Shown here in pieces: positions 1 to 10,900 of a stretch of DNA of 64,000 nucleotides. Made by a program: the position numbers and the translations under genes. How positions within the stretch are numbered: position 1 is the first letter of the stretch; every line of letters begins with the position of its first letter. Below the pieces are notes generated by a model. That model was not told the origin of the DNA. It made no database searches and saw nothing but the letters and a program-made list of their open reading frames with translations. Source of the DNA: Adiantum capillus-veneris (lineage: Eukaryota > Streptophyta > Polypodiopsida > Polypodiales > Pteridaceae). The stretch lies in the NCBI GenBank assembly GCA_014529385.2, contig CM043953.1, positions 93,253,342-93,317,341 of the forward strand, written 5' to 3'.

Positions 1-212
1 CTAAAGCACCATGCTCTCAAAAAGCATTGATAGTGATGGAAGAGTGGCATGTGTTAGTGACATGAGGGGTCCCACGCAGCATATGCTAACTGCTTAATTG
101 GAGCGTGCAATAATATATGCATGATTTGTCAATATGAATAATATAATCATCTACTACTCCACCACTAACTTTTAAAGTGGGGTGTGCAATAAAATATGCA
201 TGATTTGTCACT

Positions 213-395
213 ACGATTATTATTCCCCTATAAGATTTATAAGCATCTAAAAGTGCAATGAGTAGACAACACTAACTGCCTCTCTAAGGGCTCGGGAAAC
301 ACTATGATTATTATTCTTCTATGAATACTATAGGCATATAATAGTGCAATGAGTAACCACCACAAACTGCCTCTCTAAGGGCTCGGAAAACATTA
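213..395. repeat. Two-copy 91-bp tandem duplication
   Basis: Two adjacent copies (about 213-304 and 305-395) each begin gattattattc and end with ctgcctctctaagggctcgg followed by aaacactat or aaacattat. They differ by scattered substitutions. The flanks, 1-212, show no coding potential that I can recognise. Confidence 0.75.
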
Positions 396-440
396 TTTGT
401 GGACCCGGCTTTGGAACCTTTTCACACGCATATGAACAGG

Positions 441-1178
<738 letters not shown>

Positions 1179-1393
1179 GTCGGTACTCTCACACCCCGAT
1201 CCTATCTCTATTTCACAAGTATGTTTTTCTCTCTCCGTCTAATCCTTCTTCTCTCTCCTTCCCTCGGTACTTATTTAACATACCACAATGCCACCTTAGA
1301 GAGCATACATATGAGTGGAATCCATGCTTCTATAAACTCGAAAAAGCATCACCTGTAGCAAAAAAACACGAATTGATTAACTCGCAAATAAAA

Positions 1394-2359
1394 TTAACCC
1401 GCCACAAGATAGTAAGGTCTATGGGCCTTGAATTGTGAAGCAGCACCATTTGACCAAACCCAATGTTGTTGCAGAGAATGTCCTCGTTCTTTCAGCCACT
1501 TGTCATGCAACAAGAAGCAATGTTGTACAAACAATGTGTCATGCTGCTTGTCATCCGATATGTAGAAGTGTAGTGTCTTCTGTGTACCACATGTTGCATT
1601 TCTTAAATAAGTGATGTGCACAAGTATTGTGACTTGGGTAGACCACCAATGCATTGACTGAATTTCATTCTGAACTTTAAAGGAATAATTCTCCGCAAAG
1701 TCAATAAAAGATACTACAACGTTGCTAGGAAAATTTTGCAAACAGTCCTTGAATTGTTGGGCTTGCCAACGGAAGACAAAGTTGTGCCTGATGAAGCTTG
1801 TTAGATGGGATGAAAATAGGCTAAGAAAAGTATCACTTTTCATCCGTTGCACAATCAAGTCATTTCTCTTCTTCTCACTCCCACCTTCGTGAACCTGCCT
1901 TGTTCCAACCTCCATGAAAACCTTCACAGACACCTCCTTGCTATCCTTTGCTATCTCATCGGGACAAAATGTCAACCTCCGTACTCCACATTGTGAGCAA
2001 TCCCCCATCAAGCATTTCTTTGCATGGTATTCACAATTTGGAGGCTTTGGGCACATGATGGATTCCCACATACCGGTGATGTGCTGACACACTGCTTGGT
2101 TTGCAAAACACATTCCTCTCTCATCACCTCTGCAACGAACTGAGCAAGTGCAAAGGTGACCTTTCCCGTGGTGCCCAAACTTGCTCTGCCGCATTTGATT
2201 AAGGGCCTCTTTGAAATAGAGCATCTGCACATGAACCACACAGCAGCAAGTATTTTTGTCCTTCAACTTCCGTACAAAGTATGGCTTCAATGCCTCGAAG
2301 CATCTAAGAGACACTACCACTGTTGGGTGAGCCTTCTTGAATATTTGGTGTAGCTCAAC
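1394..2359 (-). pseudogene. Cysteine-rich DDE-transposase-like protein, single exon of a larger gene
   Basis: One frame is open for about 320 codons. It begins after an acceptor-like tract at 2360 (pyrimidine-rich, ending CATAG) and ends at a donor-like GCGG/GTTAAT. Its features in order are: an N-terminal HPTVVVSLRCFEAL segment; a Cys/His-rich block with CCC, CTC, two CxxC-type pairs and HxxGHLC; the motif DFAENYSF; a tryptophan pair before QVTILVHITY; and SNGAASQF near the C-terminus. A widespread uncharacterised eukaryotic family carries this DFAENY...SDG..SQF architecture, which I read as an RNase-H-fold DDE-type core. Here the second motif has Asn where Asp is usual, which suggests a lost catalytic residue. 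No in-frame ATG is needed at the 5' end because upstream exons are expected. The downstream exon is not found; microsatellites follow. The superfamily assignment is inference. Confidence 0.55.
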
Positions 2360-2660
2360 CTATGGCACAAAAACAAAACGATTCAGAAAAAAACCAACTT
2401 CATGGTACTGGTAAAATTCTACTACTGCAGTAGTGCCAAAACTAGCTTTAGACAATTCCAAATATGGTACTGTAATAGTAGACAGACGTGCACCCAAGTT
2501 CAAGAGTACCAAAAAGTACCAAATTTGGTACTGTAATAGTGGACAGACGTGCACCCAAGTTCAACAGTACCAAAAAGTACCAAATTTCGTACTGTAATAG
2601 TGGATAGACGTGCACCCAAGTTCAACAGTACCAAAAAGTTCCAAATATGGTACTGTCGGT
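2360..2660 (-). repeat. 61-bp GTACC repeat array, minus orientation
   Basis: Three to four head-to-tail units occur, each containing gtacc-aaaaa-gtacc, then tggtactgtaatag, then gacagacgtgcaccc. They are the reverse complement of the array at 3490-4055, so the two arrays form a long-range inverted repeat around a 0.8-kb spacer. Frames open through them are repeat artefacts. Confidence 0.85.
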
Positions 2661-3350
2661 AGGCTTTGGTACTCTATAGATATTATTTGTACTCTACATA
2701 TAGGGTTTGGTACTATTAGAAGTGTGGGGTACCCTGTAAATAGACTTTGGTCCTATAGTGGTAGGCTTTGGTACTCTACAAATAGGATCTGGTACTCTTC
2801 AAAGAGGATTTGGTACTCTACAGATAGTCTTTGGTGGTATCCGATGAGTTTGGTACTCTACATATAGGCTTTGGTACTATCAGAAGTGTGAGGTACCCTG
2901 TAAATAGAATTTGGTCCTATAGTGGTAGGCTTTGGTACTCTACAGATAGGATGTAGTACTCTTCAGAGAGGATTTGGTACTCTACAGATAGTCTTTGGTG
3001 GTATCCGATGAGTTTGGTACTCTGTAAATAGACTTTGATTCTCTATACATAGGCATTGGTACTAGATAAATAGGTTTTGGTACTCTGTCGAGAGGGTTTG
3101 AAACTCTATGGATAGGCTTTGGCACTCGATCTCTAGGATTTTGTACTCGATATACCGGATTTGGTACTCTACAGATCTGAGTTGGTACTCCATAGTAGTC
3201 TTTGGTACTCGATATACCGGATTTGGTACTCTTCCGTGTTACTTGAGGGCAATGAGAAGCCCTGATTGAACAACCGAATCCGGTAGTCAATAGTACCAAA
3301 TCCGGTAGTCAATAATACCAAATCTGGTAGTCAACAGTATCAAGTGTATT
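2661..3350. repeat. About 20-21-bp GGTACT-rich degenerate tandem array
   Basis: The motif tttggtactct followed by a variable acagatag-like segment recurs roughly every 20-21 bp for nearly 700 bp. A near-exact internal duplication of about 160 bp (around 2695-2850 and 2860-3010) is visible. Because the period is close to 21, one minus-strand frame reads as heptad repeats of the RVPKPIY type. I take that frame to be a consequence of the repeat rather than a gene. Confidence 0.8.
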
Positions 3351-3489
3351 CCGCACTATGTGCTTTTTAGTGACTGAGTCAACTTGATTTTTTGGCCTTG
3401 AGATTTATCTGTTCTCTCTATCTAGTTTTGTGTTGGTATGTTACCTTTCATTACATTACTGTTTCAGTGGTCCTCACTATATGTGCATT

Positions 3490-4055
3490 ACAGTACCAAA
3501 TTTGGTACTTTTTGGTACTGTTGAACTTGGGTGCACGTCTGTCCACTATTACAGTACCAAATTTGGTACTTTTTGGTACTGTTGAACTTGGGTGCACGTC
3601 TGTCCACTATTACAGTACCAAATTTGGTACTTTTTGGTACTGTTGAACTTGGGTGCACGTCTGTCCACTATTAGAGTACCAAATTTGGTACTTTTTGGTA
3701 CAATTGAACTTGGGTGCACGTATGTCCACTATTACAGTACCAATTTGGAACTGCTTGAACTTGCTGTATCACTTATGGTTTACTTTATTGCTCTATCTGA
3801 TTCTATGTTGGTATGTTACCTTTCATTACATTACTGTTTCAGTTGTCCTCACTATATCTCTACTTTTTGGTACTGTTGAACTTGGGTGCACGTTTGTCCA
3901 CTATTACAGTACCAAATTTGGTACTTTTTGGTAGTGTTGAACTTGGGTGCACGACCGTCCACTATTACAGTACCAAATTTGGTACATTTTGGTACTGTTG
4001 AACTTGGGTGCACGTCTGTCCACTATTACAGAACCAATTTGGTACTTCTTGAACT
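3490..4055 (+). repeat. 61-bp GTACC tandem repeat, plus orientation
   Basis: The cagtacc start recurs at 3491, 3552, 3613 and 3674, an exact 61-bp period. After an interruption of about 160 bp carrying a duplicated flank (tatgttggtatgttacctttcatt), more units appear from about 3862 to 4050. The unit holds accaaatttggt, an internal palindrome, next to GGTAC. No gene is supported here. Confidence 0.88.
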
Positions 4056-4367
4056 TGCTATATCACTTATGGTTTACTTTATTTCTTGGTATTTTTCAGT
4101 TTGTCTATTCATATTTGATACGACCACCTTGAGCAATGTCTAGAACTACGTTGATAACATGAAAGGTATGCCAAACATAGATGCTATCTGCCTCAAAAAT
4201 GAAAATGTTGGGCAACCTGGTTAGCTCCAAGAGGTTTCAACAGAATTAGTCAGAGGTTTCAACAGTAGAGATCAAGATACCAAGACAGTATGAACAAGAA
4301 AATTGTTTTCCATTATGTATAGTATCGGGTTACACAATTCCACTATTTACATGATTATGGCAATCTC
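4056..4367. other. Spacer without recognised gene
   Basis: This is AT-rich single-copy-like sequence between the 61-bp array and the phosphatase-like gene. It could include the 3' untranslated region of the minus-strand gene that stops at 4368. I see no further feature. Confidence 0.4.
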
Positions 4368-5221
4368 CTACCTCGAGGGATCAAATTCATAGGAGTACCC
4401 CTCCATCTGTATGAAGTAATCATTAATGTACCCAGAAATATTGTCTTTAGTGTCGAAGACTGGGTTTTTGTGAGTGTACGCTGTTGGGTACTGATCCCTT
4501 ATCCACCCGAGCAACCAAGGCAAAACAAAATCCAACAAGTAAAACGGGTAATCGGTTCCTACTACCATGGGATCGTATGATCGGATTGCCATACAGTTTT
4601 CATAGTCATTTTTAAGAGACTTGTATCTACAATCATCTACAAGAATAGTGGTGCTGGCATCGTACTTCGGGTGCCTTGCCCACAGCGTCCGTAGCTTCTT
4701 CAGGAAAACGGGCTTATCGCCCATGTCTTTGGGCACAACCGGCACCTCCGACATACGGGGCCGCCATATTTCACAGTCCTCTTGGGAGAGAATATCTGCT
4801 AATGCCAAAAAACGAGGTTAGAGGTATGCGTAACTTATGTCCTGCAACATTCAAAGCGGGCATTCTTTACCTGCAAAATATTTTTGCCTTCTATGGTTGG
4901 GGAAGCACGCGTTCACCATGTGTAACAGTTTTTCCCTTCTACAGCAGGACCACAACACTAGGCTGGCTTTCTGTTTAATCTGTAGGATGAACTGCTCTAC
5001 ATCCGGCCTTACAAGACAAATTACATCCTTTTGGAGATAGGCTACCTGTGGCATGTGCTCCTTTGGCAGGCACGCAAGTTCCTCAGGGATTTTGCTGCAG
5101 CTAGTTATTAGCACGCCATTAAGATCAAGCACAATCATCCGCCCGCGTCTAGCAGCCACATCAGGCTGTAGCATGTGCTTGCCGTTGTCTCGTCTAGCCA
5201 CCAACTTACTACAACACCAAC
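4368..5221 (-). CDS. FCP1/CTD small-phosphatase-like HAD domain protein, two exons
   Basis: Two minus-strand exons (about 5221-4871 and 4795-4368) are joined by a 75-bp intron (4870-4796) with GT at the donor (GCAG/GTAAAG) and AG at the acceptor (TTAGCAG/ATATT). The frame is preserved in phase 1 across it. Exon 1 has the HAD nucleophile motif DLNGVLI. Exon 2 has WARHPKYDASTTILVDDCRYKSLKN, shown here only as the characteristic ILVDD...K acidic motif with its lysine. FCP1/SCP enzymes dephosphorylate serine in the RNA polymerase II CTD or related targets. The second residue of DxD is Asn here, a variant I recall in plant FCP1-like proteins, so its effect on activity is uncertain. A first exon upstream of a CCxxC-like stretch is likely (acceptor GTTGTAG near 5222). 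There are no internal stops. It could be a live gene or a fragment captured by a transposon. Confidence 0.68.
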
Positions 5222-5284
5222 AGACATATTGAGTGGGGACAAATACACAGTGCAAACATCATATCTAAAACAAAAAATTGGACC

Positions 5285-5480
5285 AAAAACTACCAAATTT
5301 GGTATTGTATTGCACAAGTGATAAGGACTATCCAAAACAGCAAGTTCAAGAAGTACCAAATTGGTACTGTAATAGTGGATAGACGTGCACCCAAGTTCAA
5401 TAGTACCAAAAAGTACCAAATTTGGTATTGTAATGTACATATAGTGAGGACAACTGAAACAGTAATGTAACAAAAGGTAA
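5285..5480 (-). repeat. Copy of the GTACC 61-bp repeat, minus orientation
   Basis: One to two units recur between the phosphatase-like gene and the acidic exon, in the same orientation as 2360-2660. The flank (gtaatgtaacaaaaggtaacataccaacac) matches the reverse complement of DNA next to the plus array at about 3400-3480. The repeat has therefore moved or duplicated with its flank. Confidence 0.8.
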
Positions 5481-5591
5481 CATACCAACACAGAACCAGA
5501 TAGAGAGAATAGATAAAGCTCACGGTCAAAAAATCAAGTTGACTCAGTCACTAAAAAGCACATAGTGCGGAATACAACAGATTCTCACTGT

Positions 5592-6298
5592 TTACAGTTT
5601 GCATGCACGGGATAATTGATCACAGGCGCATTTGCGCTTCTTTCTCTGCAAACAAAAAAGTTCCTGCAGGGTCACAGAATCAGGGGAATCACCTCTCCGC
5701 TTCGAAACAGCATCGGCTGTAGTAGAGTCAACGCCCCCGTTGGTGCTGTCCACAACATTATCATTCGCAAGTACTTTTTCCTGCTCATCCTCGGCCTCCC
5801 TCCGATCTTTGTTGCCTATGGACCCCTCTTTGGCCTCCCCTTCACTCCCCTTTGTGGTTTCCACCCCCTCCCCAACACCCCCCTTTGTGGCTTCTTCCTC
5901 CGTCCCTTTGGGTTCTTCCTCTCCCTTCTTGGCCGTTGCATCATCGAGCTTTGTGTTGACAGCATCTTGGCTTTCCTCCACATCCAGCTCCACAACAACA
6001 GGGAGTTTACCTTCCTCCTTGTCCTTAGTCTTTTTACCATCTCTGGCCTCCTCCTCAGTTTTACTTTTGCTGTCACCTGTCTTTTTATCATCTCTAGCCT
6101 CCTCCTCACTTTTACTTTCGTTGTCACCTGTTGCCTCAAATCTTTGCCCTGTCACATTGTCTTTCCCGACAGAATTATCTTGCTTCAGATCATGGAGAAC
6201 ATCTGATATCTCCCTTGTCACCTCATCCATGTCCCATATTCGACTTGCAGCCGACTTTGTGGCGTGCTGGTCAGCAACTGCAGCATCCTGCTCTTCTG
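5592..6298 (-). CDS. Terminal exon of gene X: acidic Glu/Lys-rich tail with a basic C-terminus
   Basis: The exon starts after an acceptor (TTTGTGTTTGCAG) at 6299 and stays open for about 235 codons to a TAA at 5592. It opens with an amphipathic stretch (WDMDEVTREISDVLHDL), continues as a strongly acidic, low-complexity region with repeated KSEEEARDDKK-type units, and ends with a basic RKKRK cluster that could be a nuclear localisation signal. The intron upstream (6391-6299, 93 bp) joins it in phase 1 to the RING-like exon. I infer a nuclear or chromatin-associated role only from composition. The serine-rich frame on the opposite strand is its shadow. Confidence 0.55.
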
Positions 6299-6391
6299 CA
6301 AACACAAAGAAAGATAGCACATACTAACTTGTATGAAAACCTCACTGAGTTACAAGTGCGCATATGTATTCAAAAATGTACACATACTTAC

Positions 6392-6726
6392 TCTTGACAA
6401 CTTGAATCCCACTGGCCCAGGACTTTGCCAAATCAAAGATTACCATATTACTGATCCCTGCTTTGTAACAGAGCATTGAAGCACAAGGGATGATACTGGT
6501 GTCGGCACTCTAGCATGAAGGTTCCGATTACATGTGCGCACTCCAAGGACTCACCGCATGCAACACACATACCAAACACCGAGATCACATTTACCGAATC
6601 ATTAACCTAGGGCCTAGGATATAGCAGGAACCTCTTCCCAAGCCTGATATCAGACAACATCTCCTTCACAAATAGGGTATGCTCTTGACCTTCCTTCCAT
6701 TTTTTCTCCAGAGTGTCATACTCAGC
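6392..6726 (-). pseudogene. RING-like zinc-binding exon of gene X, interrupted
   Basis: After an acceptor CAACAG at 6727 the frame reads AEYDTLEKKWKEG (continuing a coiled coil), then reaches TAG at 6607-6609. It then continues with a CxxC pair, a third Cys, and C-x-H-x2-H-x2-C-F (CRHQYHPLCF). That spacing matches the second half of RING-H2/RING-like fingers, which bind two zinc ions and often act in ubiquitin transfer. A single-base frameshift near 6470 is needed to reach the conserved-looking KAGISN...VVK segment and its donor (AAGA/GTAAGT, 6391). The stop plus frameshift argue for a decayed copy, although an extra intron cannot be excluded. Confidence 0.5.
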
Positions 6727-7735
6727 CTGTTGACAACCAGCGGTCCCAAATAGTTTTAAAAACTACCAAGAAGCCATACTGAGACTGGTACTTCTAAGCA
6801 TTGTACTACCAAATAGAACCCAAACTACCACAACCACCAAAACTACCAAAAACTACCAAACTCGGGAATCATATAGTACCAAAAACATATAAATACCCTC
6901 AATGCAGAACTAAACTACCCAAACCTTATCAAAACTACCAAAAGCCACTTTTTGCAACACTTTCAAATAGTACCTAAAAGTACCAAAACTACCAAAATCA
7001 AACTACCAAACAAGCTTTTTGGAGCACTTTCAAATAGTACCTAAAAGTACCAAAACTACCAAAATCAAACTACCAAAGCCACTTTTTGCAGCACTTTCAA
7101 ATAGTACATAAAAGTACCAAAACTACCAAATCAAACTACCAAAGCCTCTTTTTGTAGCACTTTCAAATAGTACCTAAAAGTACCAAAAGTACCAAACGTA
7201 CCAAAACTACCAAAACCACTTTTTGCAGCACTTTCAAATAGTACCTAAAAGTACCAAAAGTACCAAAACTCCCAAAACAACCAAAATCAAACTTTCAAAA
7301 AGTACCAAAACTACCAAGACTATCAAAGAAACACTTTTTGCAGCACTTTCAAAAACTACCTTCAAGTACGAAAACTACCAAAATTACCAAAATCAAACTA
7401 CCAATTACACTTTTGTAGCACTTTCAAATAGCACCTAAAAGTACCAAAACTAACAAAACTACCAAAGCTATCAGAATAAAACTACCATAAGACCTTTTGG
7501 AGCACTTTCAAAAAGTACCTTAAAGTACCAAAACTTCTTCATAGTACCAGAAATACCAAACCATAAGACAGAAGGAAACCATTAACTACCTAGAATAAAA
7601 ACAGTTCTACCATAAGTACCTAACACTACCAATCCCACCAAACCAAGCATAAATAGTTCTATCAAAGGTACCTAACACTACCAATCCCACCAAACCAAGC
7701 ATAAACAGTTCTACCAAAAACTCCCAAAACTACCA
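6727..7735. repeat. Intron of gene X filled with CTACCAAAA/GTACC repeats
   Basis: About 1 kb lies between a donor (CTG/GTAGTT) and an acceptor (CAACAG/GCT). It consists almost wholly of taccaaaa and actacc words organised in units of about 65-75 bp that begin ctttttgcagcactttcaaatagtacc; at least five are visible between 6950 and 7520. Splicing it out keeps the coiled-coil frame (phase 0 on both sides). Frames rich in Lys/Thr here are repeat artefacts. Confidence 0.75.
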
Positions 7736-8612
7736 GCATCTGTTGCTCTAGAATCTTCTTGTCGAGCAATGACGTATCTTCACTGATTCCATATCGGCGT
7801 AGTATCCTTCGACTAGCAGTCAAATCAGCTTCTATCACATTGATTTCTTCGTCATCGCCAGTGTTGGCCTCTCTCAGTGTTTCTAGCTGGGTCTCATATT
7901 CCTTGATGTCGTCCATAATCTGCTTGACAAGTTTATTGGAACCCTCCGCCTTCAAGAGTGTTTCCTTCTTCTGCTTCAAAGACATTGTCAGCTCTTTCAG
8001 CCTATCGGCTACCCCCACACATGTCCGAGGGACTCTCCCAACCATAGTTTCAAGGTCTGCAATATAATCAGGTGTCTTCTCCTCATGATGATGTGGGGGG
8101 ACTTTCTTTGTAGGGGACATACTACCGACTGGCGTAAGTCGGGGCTTCTTGGTATTTGACGGGTGGCCTCCTTGGGATGCACCATTTTCCTTTCGCCAAT
8201 TCTCAACCTTCTTTTCCAAGCCTCCTGGTCAGGAGGAACACATGTTGAGTACACTCTCACCAAACCTGGCCCATGCAACCCTATGGCCCGCAGGGTCCTT
8301 TGTGGCTGCATGACACTTCTCATATGCAAAACAGCGGGCAAATTTTGTAGTGATCTCCCCACATGATGGTGGGGCTTGGTACACCTTATGAAACAGGAAC
8401 CTGCATTCATCCTGAAGTTGTGGCTGCACGTGATTTAAGTAAATCTTTGTCTTCTTCTGGCTGGAATGCCTGAATACAATGAGCCACTAGTCATCGGGGA
8501 TGTTGTCTTTCATAAGATCCTTTGGCAGCACCCCCTCCATCCTCAATCCATACTCATCATGAAGCTCTTGTGCTGTATAGCAGAACTTTGTCAAGATAGG
8601 GTACTCCTCCAT
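7736..8612 (-). pseudogene. Gene X: N-terminal domain and coiled coil, interrupted by two stops
   Basis: The minus frame starts MEEYPILTKF at 8612 and runs about 290 codons with TAG near 8488 and TGA at 8229-8231. Before the second stop is a Cys-containing segment (CRFLFHKVY...CGEITTKFARCF). After it come a basic Pro/His-rich linker (KKPRLTPVGS, KKVPPHHH) and about 120 residues of heptad-like coiled coil (DRLKELTMSLKQKKETLLKAEG, given in part) reaching the donor at 7735. Exact frame continuity over both stops and into the next exon supports one ancestral protein. I do not recognise the family. Neighbouring same-strand exons at 6.7-5.6 kb belong with it. Confidence 0.55.
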
Positions 8613-9154
8613 CTTGTTTTTTCCTGCGATGTGGAAACAACACGCAAGTAAAGACATGCCCTCATTTCAGCAGTCCAAATACCTGATTATTCACCCTATA
8701 TGCCGCATTTCAGTTGTACAAAACAAAACACATGGAATGAAATGAATGTATCTCATTCAGGTGACAATTGCAAAATTCAGTTGTGTACAGAGCCAAATTT
8801 GGTAGTGGTTAGTATCAAATTTGGTACTGGTTAGTACCAAATTTGTACTAACCAAATTTGGTTATGGTGACAGCCCTACTGAGCTTCAACTTTGTGCTAT
8901 GCTCATGCACAACATATACTAATTTTTGCACTTGCATGCATGCAAGTTAGCAATCTAAAGAGCATCTTATCCATGTAACTTTGTAACTTTTCTAAACCCT
9001 AAATTCCTAAGAAAATCCCAAACATGCACATGTACTTGCTGCATGCAAAAAAAGCAAATGCAGACCTCATCAGATAAAAGACATGCAGAATCTTGCATGC
9101 ATGGAAAAGAAAATGGTAAATCACCAGAAAACGCAGAGCTCTCATAGCACCTAC
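8613..9154. other. Probable intron or 5' region of gene X
   Basis: AT-rich DNA lies between a donor-like AAAG/GTAGGT at 9155/9154 and the MEEYP start. It contains a short run of ttggtactggttagtaccaaatt words (8795-8870), again the GGTAC theme. No other gene is seen. Confidence 0.4.
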
Positions 9155-9304
9155 CTTTAGATGTTGTAGATGATCGTGCCCAAGCTTAAATGAAGTCTCC
9201 ACGGACACAGTAGGTTTCTCCCTCTCCACAAAGGAGGCCCCCTTGCTAGCCCTTGTATTTGGGGTGTCGATGTTCTGAGGGGATTTTGCATCCATTGTTC
9301 TCAT
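9155..9304 (-). CDS. Possible upstream exon of gene X
   Basis: A short frame from an ATG at 9304 (MRTMDAKSPQNIDTP) runs into the consensus-like donor AAAG/GTAGGT. Upstream, a different frame is rich in Asp/Glu and ends in basic residues. It is small and unsupported apart from position, strand and donor. It could be a 5' coding exon or chance. Confidence 0.3.
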
Positions 9305-9655
9305 CTTCTTCTTCCCATTGTCCGGTGATGCTTTGGCTGGCTGATTTCCTCACTGGCGTCCTCATCTTCCTGATTGTGAGTAGCCGGGGAGCTTGTTACC
9401 TGCAATTGTAGTGGTTTACAGAAGGCGCTGTAGTAAGAGAGCAAGGTGGAAGCTGGAAAATGTGTTGAGCAACTGCGCCACTCACAAACGCATGGTTCTG
9501 TGATGGGACTTTTGGCACGGTTTCAAAACACCACTCGCATTACTTATTGCCCCACCCACGTTGTCTTTCACGGAAAGTTTAAATCATACAAATTTCCCTC
9601 CTACCATTCTTTAACATAGATGAAAAAAAAGGTTCCCTCAAAATAGGGCCTTTTT
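9305..9655. other. Junction between gene X region and first Ty3 element
   Basis: I see no gene, LTR or clear target-site duplication. The Ty3 similarity starts near 9656, inside the protease region, so the element's 5' half is missing. Confidence 0.35.
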
Positions 9656-10900
9656 TTGTACCACCAAACCATGCTTTCACTCCGCTACAAGGAAGCAATG
9701 ATGAATGGATATGATACCAAAATCTGGGATACTCAATGCCGAGCTGTTCCGTTGGAAGTACAAGGTTACTCCACATGCTTGGATTTTCAGGTTATGAACA
9801 TGGAAAGGGCAGATGTGGTTCTTGGTAGGGAGTGGTCGCATAGCGTAGGACCATCACTGAAGCGTAGCTATGAGCACAACAGCTTGATGTTTGAATCCCA
9901 TGGTGCACATGTGTTGTTGTTAGGAGAGAAGGATATACCTTCATCACCATTGATTTGTACCGCTGAGCTTATGCAGATCGTTTTTTATAATGAAATAGAT
10001 CAAGTTTTCTTGTGTTACTCACTGTCTCATTTTCTTTCTAACATTGAATCTGTTGAACATTCCTCAATGCCGCATGCTTCTCTCTCATCTCTTCGACCAA
10101 TGGCTAATTCTAAACAAGCAAATGTTGCTAGTGAGTTATAAAAATTATTAAAGGAATTTCAAGATGTTTTTCCTAATGATTTGCCACTAGGATTACCGCC
10201 AACACGTATGCGCATGTGCGTAGACTACCGTGGCTTAAATGCGGTTACGGTTAAGAACAAATACCCATTGCCCCGAGTAGATGAGTTGTTTGATAAACTC
10301 ACTCATGCTCGCATTTTTACGAAAATAGACTTGCGGTCAGGATATCACCAAGTCCGTATTTGACTTGCAGATAGACCCAAAACTGCATTCTGAACACGGT
10401 TTGGACACTATGAGTTCTTGGTGATTCCCTTTGGGTTAACCAATGCGCCCACAACATTCATGACACTTATGGATAGTGTCTTGAAGCCGTACTTGAAATT
10501 TGTCATTTTTTTCTTCAATGACATTCTAGTCTATAGTGCTTCTTAAGAAGAACACTTACAACATCTCAGGCAGGTGTTTGAGTTGTTACGAACAAACAAA
10601 TTATATGCCAAGGAATCTAAGTGTGATTTTCTAAAAGACGAATTTCATTATTTAGGGCATGTTATTTCAGCTAATGGGCTATATATAGATCAATCCAAAG
10701 TGGATACCATCCGGAAATGGCCTTCTCCTAAAAATCTGGAAGAGTTACATATTTTTTTGGGATTTGTTGGTTTTTACTGAAGGTTCGTTAAAAACTATGC
10801 TAATATTGCTATTCCCATGATGGATCAACTAAAAGGCAAAGTCAAAGCTTTTCAGTGGGGATCCATCAATAGCACAGTTTTGATACGCTCAAGGATGCAT
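9656..10900 (+). pseudogene. pol: Ty3-1 protease end and reverse transcriptase
   Basis: The protease C-terminus (ADVVLGREW) is followed, after a stop at 10139, by LKEFQDVFP and then directly by [10 protein letters not shown]. About 60 residues normally lie between the LPP and RMCVDYR motifs, so there is an internal deletion. [23 protein letters not shown] and GHVIS motifs are present. The active-site motif reads FFNDILVYS instead of the usual YVDD/FLDD, with the first Asp changed to Asn. At least four in-frame stops are visible (for example after HQVRI and after VYSAS). Confidence 0.85.

Noticed and set aside
2982-3299. Heptad-repeat protein (RVPKPIY type) on the minus strand
   Set aside because: The frame is open only because the DNA repeat period is near 21 bp; no motif or conservation argument supports it.
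2360-4055. CRISPR-like array
   Set aside because: Units are contiguous 61-bp or 20-bp tandem repeats without unique spacers, and the genome context is eukaryotic.
5632-6327. Serine-rich 231-codon plus-strand frame
   Set aside because: It is the antisense of the acidic exon, whose splice sites and phase fit on the minus strand.
7223-7438. Lys/Thr-rich short protein
   Set aside because: It lies inside the TACCAAAA repeat array of the gene X intron.
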